A stretch of DNA of 64,000 nt from Natrinema salaciae (lineage in GTDB: Archaea > Halobacteriota > Halobacteria > Halobacteriales > Natrialbaceae): contig NZ_FOFD01000002.1 in assembly GCF_900110865.1 (NCBI RefSeq), positions 802,835 through 866,834 on the forward strand, given 5' to 3'. The translations under genes and the position numbers were made by a program. Shown piece by piece: positions 24,875 to 33,576 of this stretch (position 1 is its first letter; each line of letters begins with the position of its first letter). The notes under the pieces are model-generated. The model was not told the DNA's origin and searched no databases. It saw nothing but the letters and a program-made list of their open reading frames with translations.

Positions 24875-26053
24875 TCAACACCCCGCCGAGAGCGTGATCC
24901 GATCGGTGCCGGTCGATCCGTCGTCGTCGACGACGCGCAGCTCGACCGGATGCTCGCCGTTCGAATCGACCGTCACCTCGATCGTCTCGCCGGTCTCCTC
25001 GAACGAGTCGCTGTCTCCGACACACCACTCGTAGCGGACGATCTCGCCGTCCGGATCGCGGGATCGAGACGCGTCGAGCGTAACCGTTTGTCCCGGATCG
25101 AGCGTCGATTCGGACGACCACGTCGGCAGTAGCTGGATCTGCGCGTTCGGTGACGTCGTGGACGAGTCTCCCGCATCGCTGTCGGTGCTCTCCTCGGCGC
25201 TCTCGTCGGGGTCCGCCTCCTGAGTGCTGGTGCTGGCACCGTTGCGCAGGAGCTCACCCTGGAACAGTCGATCGACGACCGTCGTGTGCCACTGGACGCG
25301 CGTCCCGAGTGCGGGCTTGGAGACGGTCTCCGCGAGGAACGACTCGGCGCCGAGATCCCGTGCGGCCTTGTGCGCGAACAACCCCTTCGGATCGGCCGAC
25401 GGCGACGAGAACGGCCCGATCTGGAACGCGAGATCGGGGTCGTCGATGTGGGCCTGGGTAACGTAGTCGGCAGCGTCAGCGGCCGCATCGGTGGCTGCAG
25501 CGCCGTCCGAGTGGAAGATCGCCTGGCCGACGCCGTCGCTCGTGTCGCCCGCATAGACGCCCGTCGATTCGTGGAGGTCGATGAAGATGTCGGGATCGTA
25601 CTCCGTGACGACGTTCCAGAGCGCTCGTGCGAGTTCCGTCTGGGGCTTCATCCCCTCGGGGAACTGCCGGTTGAGATTGTTTCCGTTCTCGTCGTTTCTG
25701 GTCCCACGTTCGATCGCGACGGCGTTCGTCTCGGGGATCGTGACGAGCGTGCCGGCGTCGATCGTCCAGTCGGCGATGCGATCGGCGGCCGTATAGCCGG
25801 CGACCTCGTTGCCGTGTAGGCCCCCGACGACGACGGCCGTCGGCCCGTCGGCGTCCGCAGTCGTCACGTACACTGTCGTCTCTTCGGCTGTCCCCTTCCG
25901 AATCGCAAACGACTCTCGAGAAACGGTCTCCTCGTCGCTCTGCGCCGCGACACCGGCAGCGCCGGCGAGGCTCGCGCTCGCGAGTGCACAACTGCCTGTC
26001 ATAGCCAATACTGATCGTCGTGGGAGTATCTCTGCGCGAGTATCGTGACTCAT
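24875..26053 (-). CDS. Tat-exported succinylglutamate desuccinylase/aspartoacylase-like (M14) protein with PKD-like domain
   Basis: 392 residues. The signal PRRSVLAMTGSCALAS is Tat-like. The M14 fold (about 45-270) has zinc ligands in GGLHGNEVAG (His and Glu) and in FIDLHES, plus NNLNRQFPEG and a late Glu in SFLAETVSK. After an acidic Ser/Thr linker a PKD-like Ig domain follows (about 305-390) with LDASRSRDPDGEIVRYEW and a terminal Cys. The family hydrolyses amide bonds in small N-acyl amino acids or acts as a carboxypeptidase; an extracellular, PKD-carrying form may act on a surface glycoconjugate or peptide. Promoter motif 28 nt upstream of ATG 26053. Confidence 0.85.
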   Translation of the reverse strand: MSHDTRAEILPRRSVLAMTGSCALASASLAGAAGVAAQSDEETVSRESFAIRKGTAEETTVYVTTADADGPTAVVVGGLHGNEVAGYTAADRIADWTIDAGTLVTIPETNAVAIERGTRNDENGNNLNRQFPEGMKPQTELARALWNVVTEYDPDIFIDLHESTGVYAGDTSDGVGQAIFHSDGAAATDAAADAADYVTQAHIDDPDLAFQIGPFSSPSADPKGLFAHKAARDLGAESFLAETVSKPALGTRVQWHTTVVDRLFQGELLRNGASTSTQEADPDESAEESTDSDAGDSSTTSPNAQIQLLPTWSSESTLDPGQTVTLDASRSRDPDGEIVRYEWCVGDSDSFEETGETIEVTVDSNGEHPVELRVVDDDGSTGTDRITLSAGC

Positions 26054-26081
26054 CCGTCCATCCCATGGAGAGGGGGCGGCT

Positions 26082-26101
26082 TTACTACAGACGCTATAAG
26101 C
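26082..26101 (-). promoter_or_regulatory. Bipartite promoter motif upstream of the M14 gene (copy 8)
   Basis: Minus strand: GCTTA, 8 bp, GTAGTAA; 28 nt before the start codon. Confidence 0.55.
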
Positions 26102-26202
26102 GGCAGCAACGGAACTGTTTCGTGTCTACGACGGTCTGTGTCGGTGAAATTCGGGCCGCCCGATCGTTCCAGATCGGAAACGATCGCGGCGGACGCGTGC
26201 GA

Positions 26203-27177
26203 TCACCGACTGAGCGCGCGCCAGCCGAGGGTCGTTCCCACCACCAGCAGGGCGACCGTTGCGACGACCGGGAGGGGCCGCCGTCGAACGCCGGTACCGG
26301 CGACCCAGCAGACGCCGGGGAGCGTCCGCGGCGACGCCGCGGCCCGTCGGAAGTGCCACGCGCCACGGAGGAACCGTCCCTCCGCGAAGTAGCGCTTTGC
26401 CAGGATAAGCGCGTGACTCGAGCGAATCTCGTACCCTTCGTTCTCGAAGCGCTCGACCTCGTCCTCGTACGCCGAGAGGTACTGCTCGCTCGCGTTCGCG
26501 ACGACGTCCGCCGGCGGGTGGCCGGTGTCCTCGCGACGGACGAGTTCCTCGTCGACGTAGACGAGTTTTCCCTGCTCGAGCACGCGCAGACAGAACTCGG
26601 GGTCCTGGAACCGATCGAGTTCCTCGTCGAACCCGCCGGCCGCCCTGGCGACCGCGGTGCGGACCAGCAGCGTCGAGCCGGCACCCGGTTGGACGTTGTC
26701 CGCGAGAATCTCGCCGACCAGCTCCTCGCCGCCGCTCCGGGTCGGCTCGTCGTCCGCACGGGCGAGCACGGACGCGGCGGTCGAGCGGAGCGCCCCGCTC
26801 GCGCCGGACAGATCGTACGTCGAATCGCAGTAAGCGCCGACCCAGTCGCTCGAGCGATCCGTGAGCGCCGCGAGCTGGCGCTCGAGCTTCTCCGGGTGCC
26901 ACTCGTCGTCGGAGTCGAGGAAGGCGACGTACTCCCCGCGTGCGTGCTCGAGCCCCGTGTTCCGGGCGACGTTCGCACCCTGGTTGGTCGCGTGGAGAAC
27001 CGGTCGAACCCGCGGGTCGTCGTACGCGGCCAACACCGACTCGGTGTCGTCGGTCGACCCGTCGTCGACGACGACCACCTCGAGGTCGTCGATCGTCTGC
27101 TCGAGCGCGCTGTCGATCGCGCGCGGAAGCGTCGCCGCTCTGTTGTACGTCGGGATGATGACGCTGACGCGAGTCAT
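26203..27177 (-). CDS. GT2 family glycosyltransferase
   Basis: Inverting GT-A transferase of 324 residues. Motifs: VSVIIPTYNRAATL at the start, VVVVDDGSTDDT, the metal-binding FLDSDDEW, and an acceptor-side GGFDEELDRFQDPEFCLR with its acidic cluster. One hydrophobic helix near the C-terminus (LPVVATVALLVVGTTLGW) could anchor it in the membrane. Likely adds a sugar to the lipid-linked glycan; donor unknown. It stands alone, divergent from the lipoprotein gene at 27418, with one promoter motif for each direction in the 240-bp gap. Confidence 0.92.
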   Translation of the reverse strand: MTRVSVIIPTYNRAATLPRAIDSALEQTIDDLEVVVVDDGSTDDTESVLAAYDDPRVRPVLHATNQGANVARNTGLEHARGEYVAFLDSDDEWHPEKLERQLAALTDRSSDWVGAYCDSTYDLSGASGALRSTAASVLARADDEPTRSGGEELVGEILADNVQPGAGSTLLVRTAVARAAGGFDEELDRFQDPEFCLRVLEQGKLVYVDEELVRREDTGHPPADVVANASEQYLSAYEDEVERFENEGYEIRSSHALILAKRYFAEGRFLRGAWHFRRAAASPRTLPGVCWVAGTGVRRRPLPVVATVALLVVGTTLGWRALSR

Positions 27178-27204
27178 TTCCCGATCGTACCCGCCCCGGT
27201 TGGA

Positions 27205-27224
27205 TTATTATCGCGTGGATAAAC
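27205..27224 (-). promoter_or_regulatory. Bipartite promoter motif upstream of GT2 (copy 9)
   Basis: Minus strand: GTTTA, 8 bp, ATAATAA, a consensus match 27 nt before the start. Includes the inverted repeat TTATC-N5-GATAA. Confidence 0.7.
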
Positions 27225-27370
27225 GCCGGGGCCCGGCACCGTCACCGACCGGCCCCCGACACCGTCGTCGGTTCGGAACGACTGCCGGCCCGACCGATCC
27301 CCGCTCGGCGGGTCGAACGACCGATTCCTTCAGGAACGGCCGATCGGTCGGATTCGACCGGCAGAACCCC

Positions 27371-27390
27371 GTCTAATAACTGTATAAGAA
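27371..27390 (+). promoter_or_regulatory. Bipartite promoter motif upstream of deacetylase-like lipoprotein 2 (copy 10)
   Basis: GTCTA, 8 bp, ATAAGAA; 27 nt before ATG 27418. Confidence 0.5.
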
Positions 27391-27417
27391 AGAACAAACG
27401 ATTCGTTCACGTGGTCG

Positions 27418-28686
27418 ATGACGAATCGAAACCGCCGATCGTTCGTGACGACTGTTGCAGCGGCCGGAACGCTCGGGTTGTCCGGCTGTCTCTCACAGTT
27501 TCGAGAGTGGCGTGGCGGCGATACCACGTCGACGGAACCGACGCCGAACGGAGACGCTAACTCGTCCGAAACGGACGACCTACCGGAGCTGTCCGGTGAA
27601 TCGGTCGAAGACTTCGAGAATCTCGACGACTGGACGGCGATGATCGACGCCGGCGAACTCGAGGCCGAACCGAACGACCCGTACGCCGGCTCGCAGTCGG
27701 CTCGCCTCACGGCGTCAGCGGGCACCGATTCCGCGGCCATCTACAGGGCGATCCCCGACGGGCTGGATCTGAGCGGCAAGGCCCTCTCGCTGGCCGTCAA
27801 CTTCACCGGTCGCGATCAGCTCCACCTCACGCTCGAACTGTTCGCACCGAACTCGCGCAACGTCCACGCGATGCAGCGAACGCTCACCGGGCCGAGCGAT
27901 CGGTGGGTTCGCGTCGACTTCGGCACGGGTCGGATCGATACCCAGCCCGACCTGACGAACGTCCGCGAGATTCGGCTGACCGCTCGCCGGCGTGGTGACT
28001 CGTCCGGCTCCATCGACTGCCGGATCGACGACCTGCGGGCCATCGATCGCCCGACGACGGGGAAAGTGCTGTTCCTGTTCGATGGAACGCTCGAGAGCCA
28101 CTACACGCGCGCCTTCGAACGGATGGAGCCCTACGGCTTCCCGGGTGTCGAGGCCGTCATGCCCGAAGCTCTCGGGCAGGACGGCAGGCTCACGCTCGAC
28201 AAACTCGACGAACTGGACGACGCGGGCTGGGACATGGCAGCCCGGCCGCGAACGGGTGCCAGCTTCCTCCACGAGTACACCCCCGAAAAGCAAAAAGGCA
28301 TGATCGAACGGACGAAGGTGTTTCTCGAGAACCGCGGCTTCGAGGACGGCGCCAGGCACTTCGTCACGCCTCGCAACATACTCAGCCCGACCGCCCGTGA
28401 CCTCGTCGAGGAGTACCACGAGCAAGCGTTCCGGTTCGGCGGCGCGCCGAACGCGCTCCCGCTTACGGACCCCTACAACGTGGGGTTCTTCGCCGGCAAT
28501 GCCGGCGACGAGGCGAGAACGTACATCGACTACGCCGCCGAATACGGCCAGCTCGCGGTGTTGCAGTTCGACTACATCGGCGACGACGGTATCAGCGAAC
28601 GCGCGTTCGAGGGCATCCTCGAGTACGTCGACGCGCAGAGCGTCGAGGTCGTGTCCGCGAGCGATCTGTTGGGACCGTCCTACTGA
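27418..28686 (+). CDS. Tat lipoprotein, deacetylase-like fold with degenerate active site
   Basis: 422 residues, same architecture as the protein at 23389: signal NRRSFVTTVAAAGTLGLSGC with lipobox Cys, an acidic linker, a beta module starting VEDFENLDDWTA, and a NodB-like C-terminal domain (about 218-420). Every catalytic position looks lost: the DDG motif is reduced to LFLFDGT, the His motif region reads MAARPRTGAS, and the final His block is LQFDYIG. It probably binds rather than cleaves a glycan, or supports the active paralogue. Single gene with its own promoter motif 27 nt upstream. Confidence 0.8.
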   Translation: MTNRNRRSFVTTVAAAGTLGLSGCLSQFREWRGGDTTSTEPTPNGDANSSETDDLPELSGESVEDFENLDDWTAMIDAGELEAEPNDPYAGSQSARLTASAGTDSAAIYRAIPDGLDLSGKALSLAVNFTGRDQLHLTLELFAPNSRNVHAMQRTLTGPSDRWVRVDFGTGRIDTQPDLTNVREIRLTARRRGDSSGSIDCRIDDLRAIDRPTTGKVLFLFDGTLESHYTRAFERMEPYGFPGVEAVMPEALGQDGRLTLDKLDELDDAGWDMAARPRTGASFLHEYTPEKQKGMIERTKVFLENRGFEDGARHFVTPRNILSPTARDLVEEYHEQAFRFGGAPNALPLTDPYNVGFFAGNAGDEARTYIDYAAEYGQLAVLQFDYIGDDGISERAFEGILEYVDAQSVEVVSASDLLGPSY

Positions 28687-28908
28687 TCAACGGTGACAGG
28701 AGTCCGTCACCGTCGCCCACAGGGCCACGACGGCGACGCGCCGTCGCCACTCTTTCTCGGTAGCCGTTGGATCTGACCAGTGTGTCCGTCTCGGAGCACC
28801 ACCCCGGCCGTCGAGCCGTGGGTACTGAACCGCGAACCGGTCGTCGATCGCTGCGGGGCGGGGTGAACTACTCCGTTCACACGGAAACAAGACGTGCGGA
28901 CGCTGTAT

Positions 28909-28948
28909 CCCTTCCCTGCTCGCGCCTTCGGCGCTCGCTGAGGAAGGG
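28909..28948. terminator. Long imperfect hairpin downstream of the flippase gene
   Basis: CCCTTCC (28909-28915) pairs with GGAAGGG (28942-28948), and inside it GCGCC pairs with GGCGC around a TTC loop. It lies 22 bp after the flippase stop and between two convergent genes, so it may end transcripts. The segment 28870-28960 may also be a dispersed repeat or transposon relic; I cannot check this. Confidence 0.4.
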
Positions 28949-28970
28949 GGCTTAGCGCCCTCAATTACAG

Positions 28971-30593
28971 CTAAATGCCGGCGTCGAACAGGCCGAACGC
29001 GAGCCCCGAGAGGAGCAACGACAGCCCGGCGACGAACAACAGGCTCTGCAACCAGTTACGAGACGGCCCGCTGCGTTCGCCGCCGACGAGCCGACCGTAG
29101 ACCGCGTCCGCTTTCGCGCCGATCGGGTCGGGGAACGCGGACAGGATCTCGAACGGCTCCGCCGGCTCGAGTGCACCGACGAGAACGGCGAACGTAACGA
29201 AGATGGCGAAGCCGACGGGCGGAACCACTGCGAGCGCGACCCACGGGTTCGCGATCGCCGTCGAGAGCGCGACGATAGGGACAGCCGTGAGGGCGGTGGT
29301 CAGCGCCGACCGACCGAGTCGCGCGTCCGCGAGCGGGTCGAAACCGACCCGTCGCGCGCTCCAGCAGTGGAAGACGAGCATCGATCCGTATCCGACGCTG
29401 GTCGCGACGGCGGCACCTCGCATTCCGTACTGCGGAATGAGGGTGACGTTGAGTACCAGGTTGATCGCGGCCGCAGCGCCGGTTGCCGCGACCGGATACC
29501 GAAGCGTTCCCTCTCCCTGCGAGATCGCCAGCACCGGGCGCGCGAGCGCAAATCCGAGCGCACCGGGGAGCAGCAACAACAGCGGCGTGATCGCCGGCAG
29601 CGCCTCGTGACCGAAATAGAGCGGCACCGCGACGTCCGCCAGCGCCGCGAGGCCGACCGCCATCAGGGCCGTCAGCAGGAACGTGTAGCGCATCGTCCGG
29701 GAAGCGAGATCGGAGATTTCCCGGACGCGGTTCTGCGACCACAGCTCCGACGTGGAGTGGACGAACACCGTCTGGACCGCCATCGGCACGAACCAGAGGA
29801 ACTCCGCGAGCGTGAGCGCCGCTTTGTAGTTCCCGACCGACGTGCTCCCGCGGAACCGCTGGAGCATCACGATGTCGATGTGATAGAGCGACATCATCAG
29901 GAAGATCAGCGCGATGCTCATCGAATTGAACGTGAGCATCTGTTTCCGCGGGAAATTCGCCGGCGGTCGTCCGAACACACAGGACAGCGACACCCGGCGG
30001 TGAACGAGCACCAGGCCGATCGCTGCGACGAGCGCGCTCGCGAACAGGTGCCCGGCCAGGGCCCCGACGACACCGCCACCGACGTAGACCAGCGGAACCG
30101 CGACTACGGCGAAGGCGACCTTGTCGACGACCTTCAGCGGCTCCGAATACCGCTCGAGGCCGAATCCCATGAGCGTCTTGCGCGTGTAGTCGCGAAACTG
30201 CGCCGTCACCACGAGCGCGGCGAGGATGTAGAAGTACGGCTGTAGCTCGGGGTCGAACGCGAGGCCGACGAGCCCGAACCGGGTCGCGAGCACCAGGAGG
30301 AACGCACCGAGACCGGACAGGAAGAGGGCCAACCGGAGGTAGTAGCCGACGACGTGTTCGCTCCAGTTTGCCGCGTGGCGGTCCTCCGCGAGGTACTTCC
30401 TGACCCCGTCGGTGATCCCGGAACTGACGAAGATCATGTAGATCGCGAAGACCGACAGCAGAAACGAGTACGCGCCGAACTCGGATGCACCCAGAAGGCG
30501 GTACAAAAGCGGCGTCGAGAGCGCGGTGACGACCAGTGCGACGATCTTTGCGCTGACGACCGCGAAGACGCCGCTCGTAATACTCCTGTTCAC
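28971..30593 (-). CDS. Oligosaccharide flippase family protein (Wzx/AglR-like)
   Basis: 540 residues with about 12-14 hydrophobic helices, of the polysaccharide-biosynthesis flippase (MATE-like) superfamily. The N-terminus SGVFAVVSAKIVALVVTALS followed by LLGASEFGAYSFLLS matches Wzx-type flippases, and LLLLLPGALGFALARPVLAIS matches the second repeat. It probably moves a lipid-linked oligosaccharide to the outside for N-glycosylation or exopolysaccharide assembly. It stands alone, facing the lipoprotein gene. ATG 30593 gives a leader of about 106 nt after the promoter motif. Confidence 0.9.
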   Translation of the reverse strand: MNRSITSGVFAVVSAKIVALVVTALSTPLLYRLLGASEFGAYSFLLSVFAIYMIFVSSGITDGVRKYLAEDRHAANWSEHVVGYYLRLALFLSGLGAFLLVLATRFGLVGLAFDPELQPYFYILAALVVTAQFRDYTRKTLMGFGLERYSEPLKVVDKVAFAVVAVPLVYVGGGVVGALAGHLFASALVAAIGLVLVHRRVSLSCVFGRPPANFPRKQMLTFNSMSIALIFLMMSLYHIDIVMLQRFRGSTSVGNYKAALTLAEFLWFVPMAVQTVFVHSTSELWSQNRVREISDLASRTMRYTFLLTALMAVGLAALADVAVPLYFGHEALPAITPLLLLLPGALGFALARPVLAISQGEGTLRYPVAATGAAAAINLVLNVTLIPQYGMRGAAVATSVGYGSMLVFHCWSARRVGFDPLADARLGRSALTTALTAVPIVALSTAIANPWVALAVVPPVGFAIFVTFAVLVGALEPAEPFEILSAFPDPIGAKADAVYGRLVGGERSGPSRNWLQSLLFVAGLSLLLSGLAFGLFDAGI

Positions 30594-30699
30594 GGTTTCA
30601 CCTTGGAACGCTGAAACCGACGATGGACGACCCGCATCGCCGGCGGTCGCTCACGATCCGACGTACTCACTGTGTCCAGAGAGTGGCGACGACGTGGCG

Positions 30700-30719
30700 T
30701 TATTATACGTGGGTTAAAC
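30700..30719 (-). promoter_or_regulatory. Bipartite promoter motif upstream of the flippase (copy 11)
   Basis: Minus strand: GTTTA, 8 bp, ATAATAA; a consensus match, 106 nt before the start. Confidence 0.65.
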
Positions 30720-30794
30720 GGCGTTTGAACGCGAGCCGACGGCAAACGAAGACGCCGGAGAACGAAGACCGGACTCCTGCCGACCGCGCGTCGA

Positions 30795-32438
30795 CTACTC
30801 GTAGCTATTCTTCCAGGTCGTGATGTCGCTCGCACCGAAGTTACGGATCCCGTTGACCAGTCTGCTGTCCTTGAGCGACGGACTATCACACGACGCGTAG
30901 AGACAGGCGGCCTCGAGACCGGACGACGATTCGAGGTCCGAATCGAGAACGAGGGATCCGGAGCCGATGTCGATGTACGGATACTTGCTGGCACGCAGGT
31001 TAGATCGGTAGACCGTCAGTTCCTCGCCCGTGTTGACGATCGCGTTCCGGTCCACACCGCTGCGACCCTGTTGCTTGATATCGACGACGTTGAACCGGCA
31101 GTTGTCCCGTTCACAGCGAATTCCATCGCGGAAACCGCCGTCCTCACCTGCCTGCCCGTCGATCGTGAGGTACTCGGCGAGAACCTGTCCACTGCTGTCG
31201 CTGTCCTGTATCCACAGCGGATAGCCGCCCGAGGTCTCGTGGGTGATCGTCGTATCGACGATCGTCGCCTCTCCAGAGCCGGGTGAGCAGACGATCCCGT
31301 GGTTTACGTCTTCGCCACGGATATCGAGCGTCGTTCCCTCGATACGGGCACTTTCACAGGAGTGCATCACCGAGATCGCGTGACTGGTCGGCATGGGTGA
31401 GGTGATGTTGACGGCCGCACCGTAAACCTGGATATCGCGACCTTGTTCGACCCGGATCGCCCGCTGGATCGTGTCCTCCGGTCGACTCGATTTGATCTCG
31501 ACTGTCGGCCACCGGATTTCGCTGTGGGTGCCGCCGACGCGAACGTTTGCCCCATTGCTATCCCAGAACCAGCCGCCGTCAACGATGATCTTGCCGTTTC
31601 CGCCCGCCGCGTAGAGACCGTTGCTCGGGAACGGCCCGACCCAACAACGCCTGAACGTGAGCGTTCCCTCGTTCAGCGTGGCCTCGATACCGATCGGGCC
31701 ACGCCAGTTGTTACCCGCGTTCGGCGTGTTGTTGATCCACGCGGCGCCGTCCGGCACGCGGAACCGTTCGACGATACCTCGGCCGTCGGGCTCGGTGATG
31801 TTGAACATCCCGGGACCCCAGGTCCCGCTATCGTGTTGGCCGTAGACGGTGATGTCTCGCACTTCGAGGCGCTCGGAGGCGTACGTCTCGATCGTTCGGA
31901 TTCCCGTGTCGGGGGCCCGCTGGTCGACGTCGAACCCCTCGAATCGAACGCGACCACCGGGTCTTGACGACACGCCGAGCCGGAAGAGGCGGTACTGCGG
32001 GCCATCGAACTCGTGAAAGTCCGCCGGAACCAGCGTCGCGTTCTCGCCGACGACGCCGAAATTCTCGAAGCCGGTGAACCGGAACTGTTCGTCCATATAG
32101 TATCGGCCCTCGGGAAACACGAGTAACGTATCATCCTCTCGAAGTTCCTCGAGAACCGGCGTTACCGATTCGTTCCCGGTGTTGTCGGCCCCCACGTCGG
32201 TCACGTCGACGACCGTCGAGTAATCGTCGTAGTACTCCCCGTACGCGTCCGTGGACGCGCTGGCTGCCGACGTCAGTCCGATTCCGGCGGTACCCGCGGC
32301 TACGGTTCCTTGCAGAAACCGTCTCCTCGACCGCGAAATCGGACCGTCGCGAGCGGGCCGACCGTCCTCCCGACCGGTCGACCGAGAACGACAAGAACCG
32401 TCTCGATTCGAGCGCTGCATATCACTTCGGTCCGACAT
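30795..32438 (-). CDS. Tat-exported right-handed beta-helix protein
   Basis: 547 residues. A polar, basic N-terminus leads to the Tat motif RSRRRFLQGTVAAG, so the protein is exported folded. From about residue 75 it is a repetitive beta-strand protein: VTDVGADNTGNESVTPVLEEL is the opening of pectate-lyase/glycosidase-like beta-helices, and LLVFPEGRYYMDEQF follows. Many later strands carry Asn/Gly turns (IIVDGGWFWDSNG, ATIVDTTITHE). Such folds bind or cleave polysaccharides, and no catalytic site can be named. Start is either 32438 or Met7 (32420). I see no bipartite promoter motif before it, unlike its neighbours; the 285-bp upstream gap has AT-rich stretches. Confidence 0.8.
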   Translation of the reverse strand: MSDRSDMQRSNRDGSCRSRSTGREDGRPARDGPISRSRRRFLQGTVAAGTAGIGLTSAASASTDAYGEYYDDYSTVVDVTDVGADNTGNESVTPVLEELREDDTLLVFPEGRYYMDEQFRFTGFENFGVVGENATLVPADFHEFDGPQYRLFRLGVSSRPGGRVRFEGFDVDQRAPDTGIRTIETYASERLEVRDITVYGQHDSGTWGPGMFNITEPDGRGIVERFRVPDGAAWINNTPNAGNNWRGPIGIEATLNEGTLTFRRCWVGPFPSNGLYAAGGNGKIIVDGGWFWDSNGANVRVGGTHSEIRWPTVEIKSSRPEDTIQRAIRVEQGRDIQVYGAAVNITSPMPTSHAISVMHSCESARIEGTTLDIRGEDVNHGIVCSPGSGEATIVDTTITHETSGGYPLWIQDSDSSGQVLAEYLTIDGQAGEDGGFRDGIRCERDNCRFNVVDIKQQGRSGVDRNAIVNTGEELTVYRSNLRASKYPYIDIGSGSLVLDSDLESSSGLEAACLYASCDSPSLKDSRLVNGIRNFGASDITTWKNSYE

Positions 32439-32723
32439 TGAGATTCATTTCTTTGTGAGTCATGACGGGGTCCAATATGTATGGGTTCGGATGGCAAGTC
32501 TTTAAGTAAACAGGCCGGTCTCCGTCTCGAAATCCCAATACTGTTGGAAATATAATAAATTGCGTCAAACGACACGTCGTATAGATCGTTCCCGACGAGT
32601 CGTTCAGTGACGACGCGGTCGCGGGTCCCGTTTCGGACGCTCCGCTGGCGGACCGATCGCGTGACGAGTAGTGGCCGACTCGAGACGAGCGTCTCCGGCG
32701 CTGGGGTATCGCGTCGGCAGCGG

Positions 32724-33386
32724 TTATCGGGAGTCGTTCGGCATTCGATCGTTCTCGAGCGTGGCGGCGATCAGTTCGGAGATCGCGCGCCGCAGCCGCT
32801 GGGAGACCGCCGAGTCCGAAATACCGAGGCGATCGGCGAGGTCGTCCTGCGTGATCTCTCGTGGCACCTCGAAGTAGTCGCCGTAGTAGGCCATCGTGAG
32901 AATCTCGTGCTGGCGCTCGGTCAGGAAGTACGTCCGCTCGTCCGACGCCGATGAGTCGTACAGCTGCGTCACACGAAACGAGATCCCACGGTCGTGGTAG
33001 TGCGCCCGGAACGCCGACAGCGTGTCCCGGTCGGGAAGGTGGACGCGGATGTTCCAGCCTCCGTTCTCGCTCGTTACCGTGAAGACGAACAGTCCGTACT
33101 CGGCACAGTGATCCGGCACGAGCTCGAGATCGGTGTCGAGGAGAATGCGATAGATGTCCCGGTTCTCGAACGCGGCGACGCGAACCGCCCTCGAGACCGT
33201 CGGATCGTCGGCCAGCGCATCCTCGACGGCCGTGGTCTCGCCGCCGAAGGCGGAGACGAACTGTAGACGTCGCCCGTCGACCGTCGTCCCGTACTCGTAT
33301 CTAAACGTGACGCCGGAACAGCGATCGATCGTCGGCACCAGCGGAAGGTCGTCGTGGACGAGGTGGATTGCTGCGATAAATCCCAT
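32724..33386 (-). CDS. HTH_10 (bacterio-opsin activator type) regulator
   Basis: 220-residue cytoplasmic regulator. The N-terminal half (about 1-150) is the sensor-like region of haloarchaeal Bat-type proteins, with LVHDDLPLVP and RILLDTDLELVPDHCAEYGLFVF. The C-terminal HTH_10 domain begins LTERQHEILTMAYYGDYFEVPREI and continues QDDLADRLGISDSAVSQRLRRA, the recognition-helix region. It could control the surrounding glycan genes. Start at MGFIAA (33386), since the preceding 50 codons are not family-like. A promoter motif lies 41 nt upstream. Confidence 0.9.
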   Translation of the reverse strand: MGFIAAIHLVHDDLPLVPTIDRCSGVTFRYEYGTTVDGRRLQFVSAFGGETTAVEDALADDPTVSRAVRVAAFENRDIYRILLDTDLELVPDHCAEYGLFVFTVTSENGGWNIRVHLPDRDTLSAFRAHYHDRGISFRVTQLYDSSASDERTYFLTERQHEILTMAYYGDYFEVPREITQDDLADRLGISDSAVSQRLRRAISELIAATLENDRMPNDSR

Positions 33387-33427
33387 TGCGATCTCGAGTC
33401 GTCTCCCTCCTCGGAGCCGTCCGCCCA

Positions 33428-33447
33428 TACTTATACCGCGGCTAAGA
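33428..33447 (-). promoter_or_regulatory. Bipartite promoter motif upstream of the HTH_10 gene (copy 12)
   Basis: Minus strand: TCTTA, 8 bp, ATAAGTA. Weaker in the right half, 41 nt before the start. Confidence 0.45.
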
Positions 33448-33576
33448 GGGTTGCAACGAAAGGAACTGCCTCGACGGTTCAGCAGGCGACCGTCTCGTCG
33501 CTGCGCAGCGGTACTAATCGATGCATCGAGTGCCACAGCGGCTGCGTTCGAACTACCGCTGGCGAGGACCGAGCCG

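Noticed and set aside
32439-32600. Bipartite motif sought upstream of the beta-helix gene at 30.8-32.4 kb
   Set aside because: AT-rich stretches exist, but none has the GYTTA half at 8 bp from an ATARTAA half.
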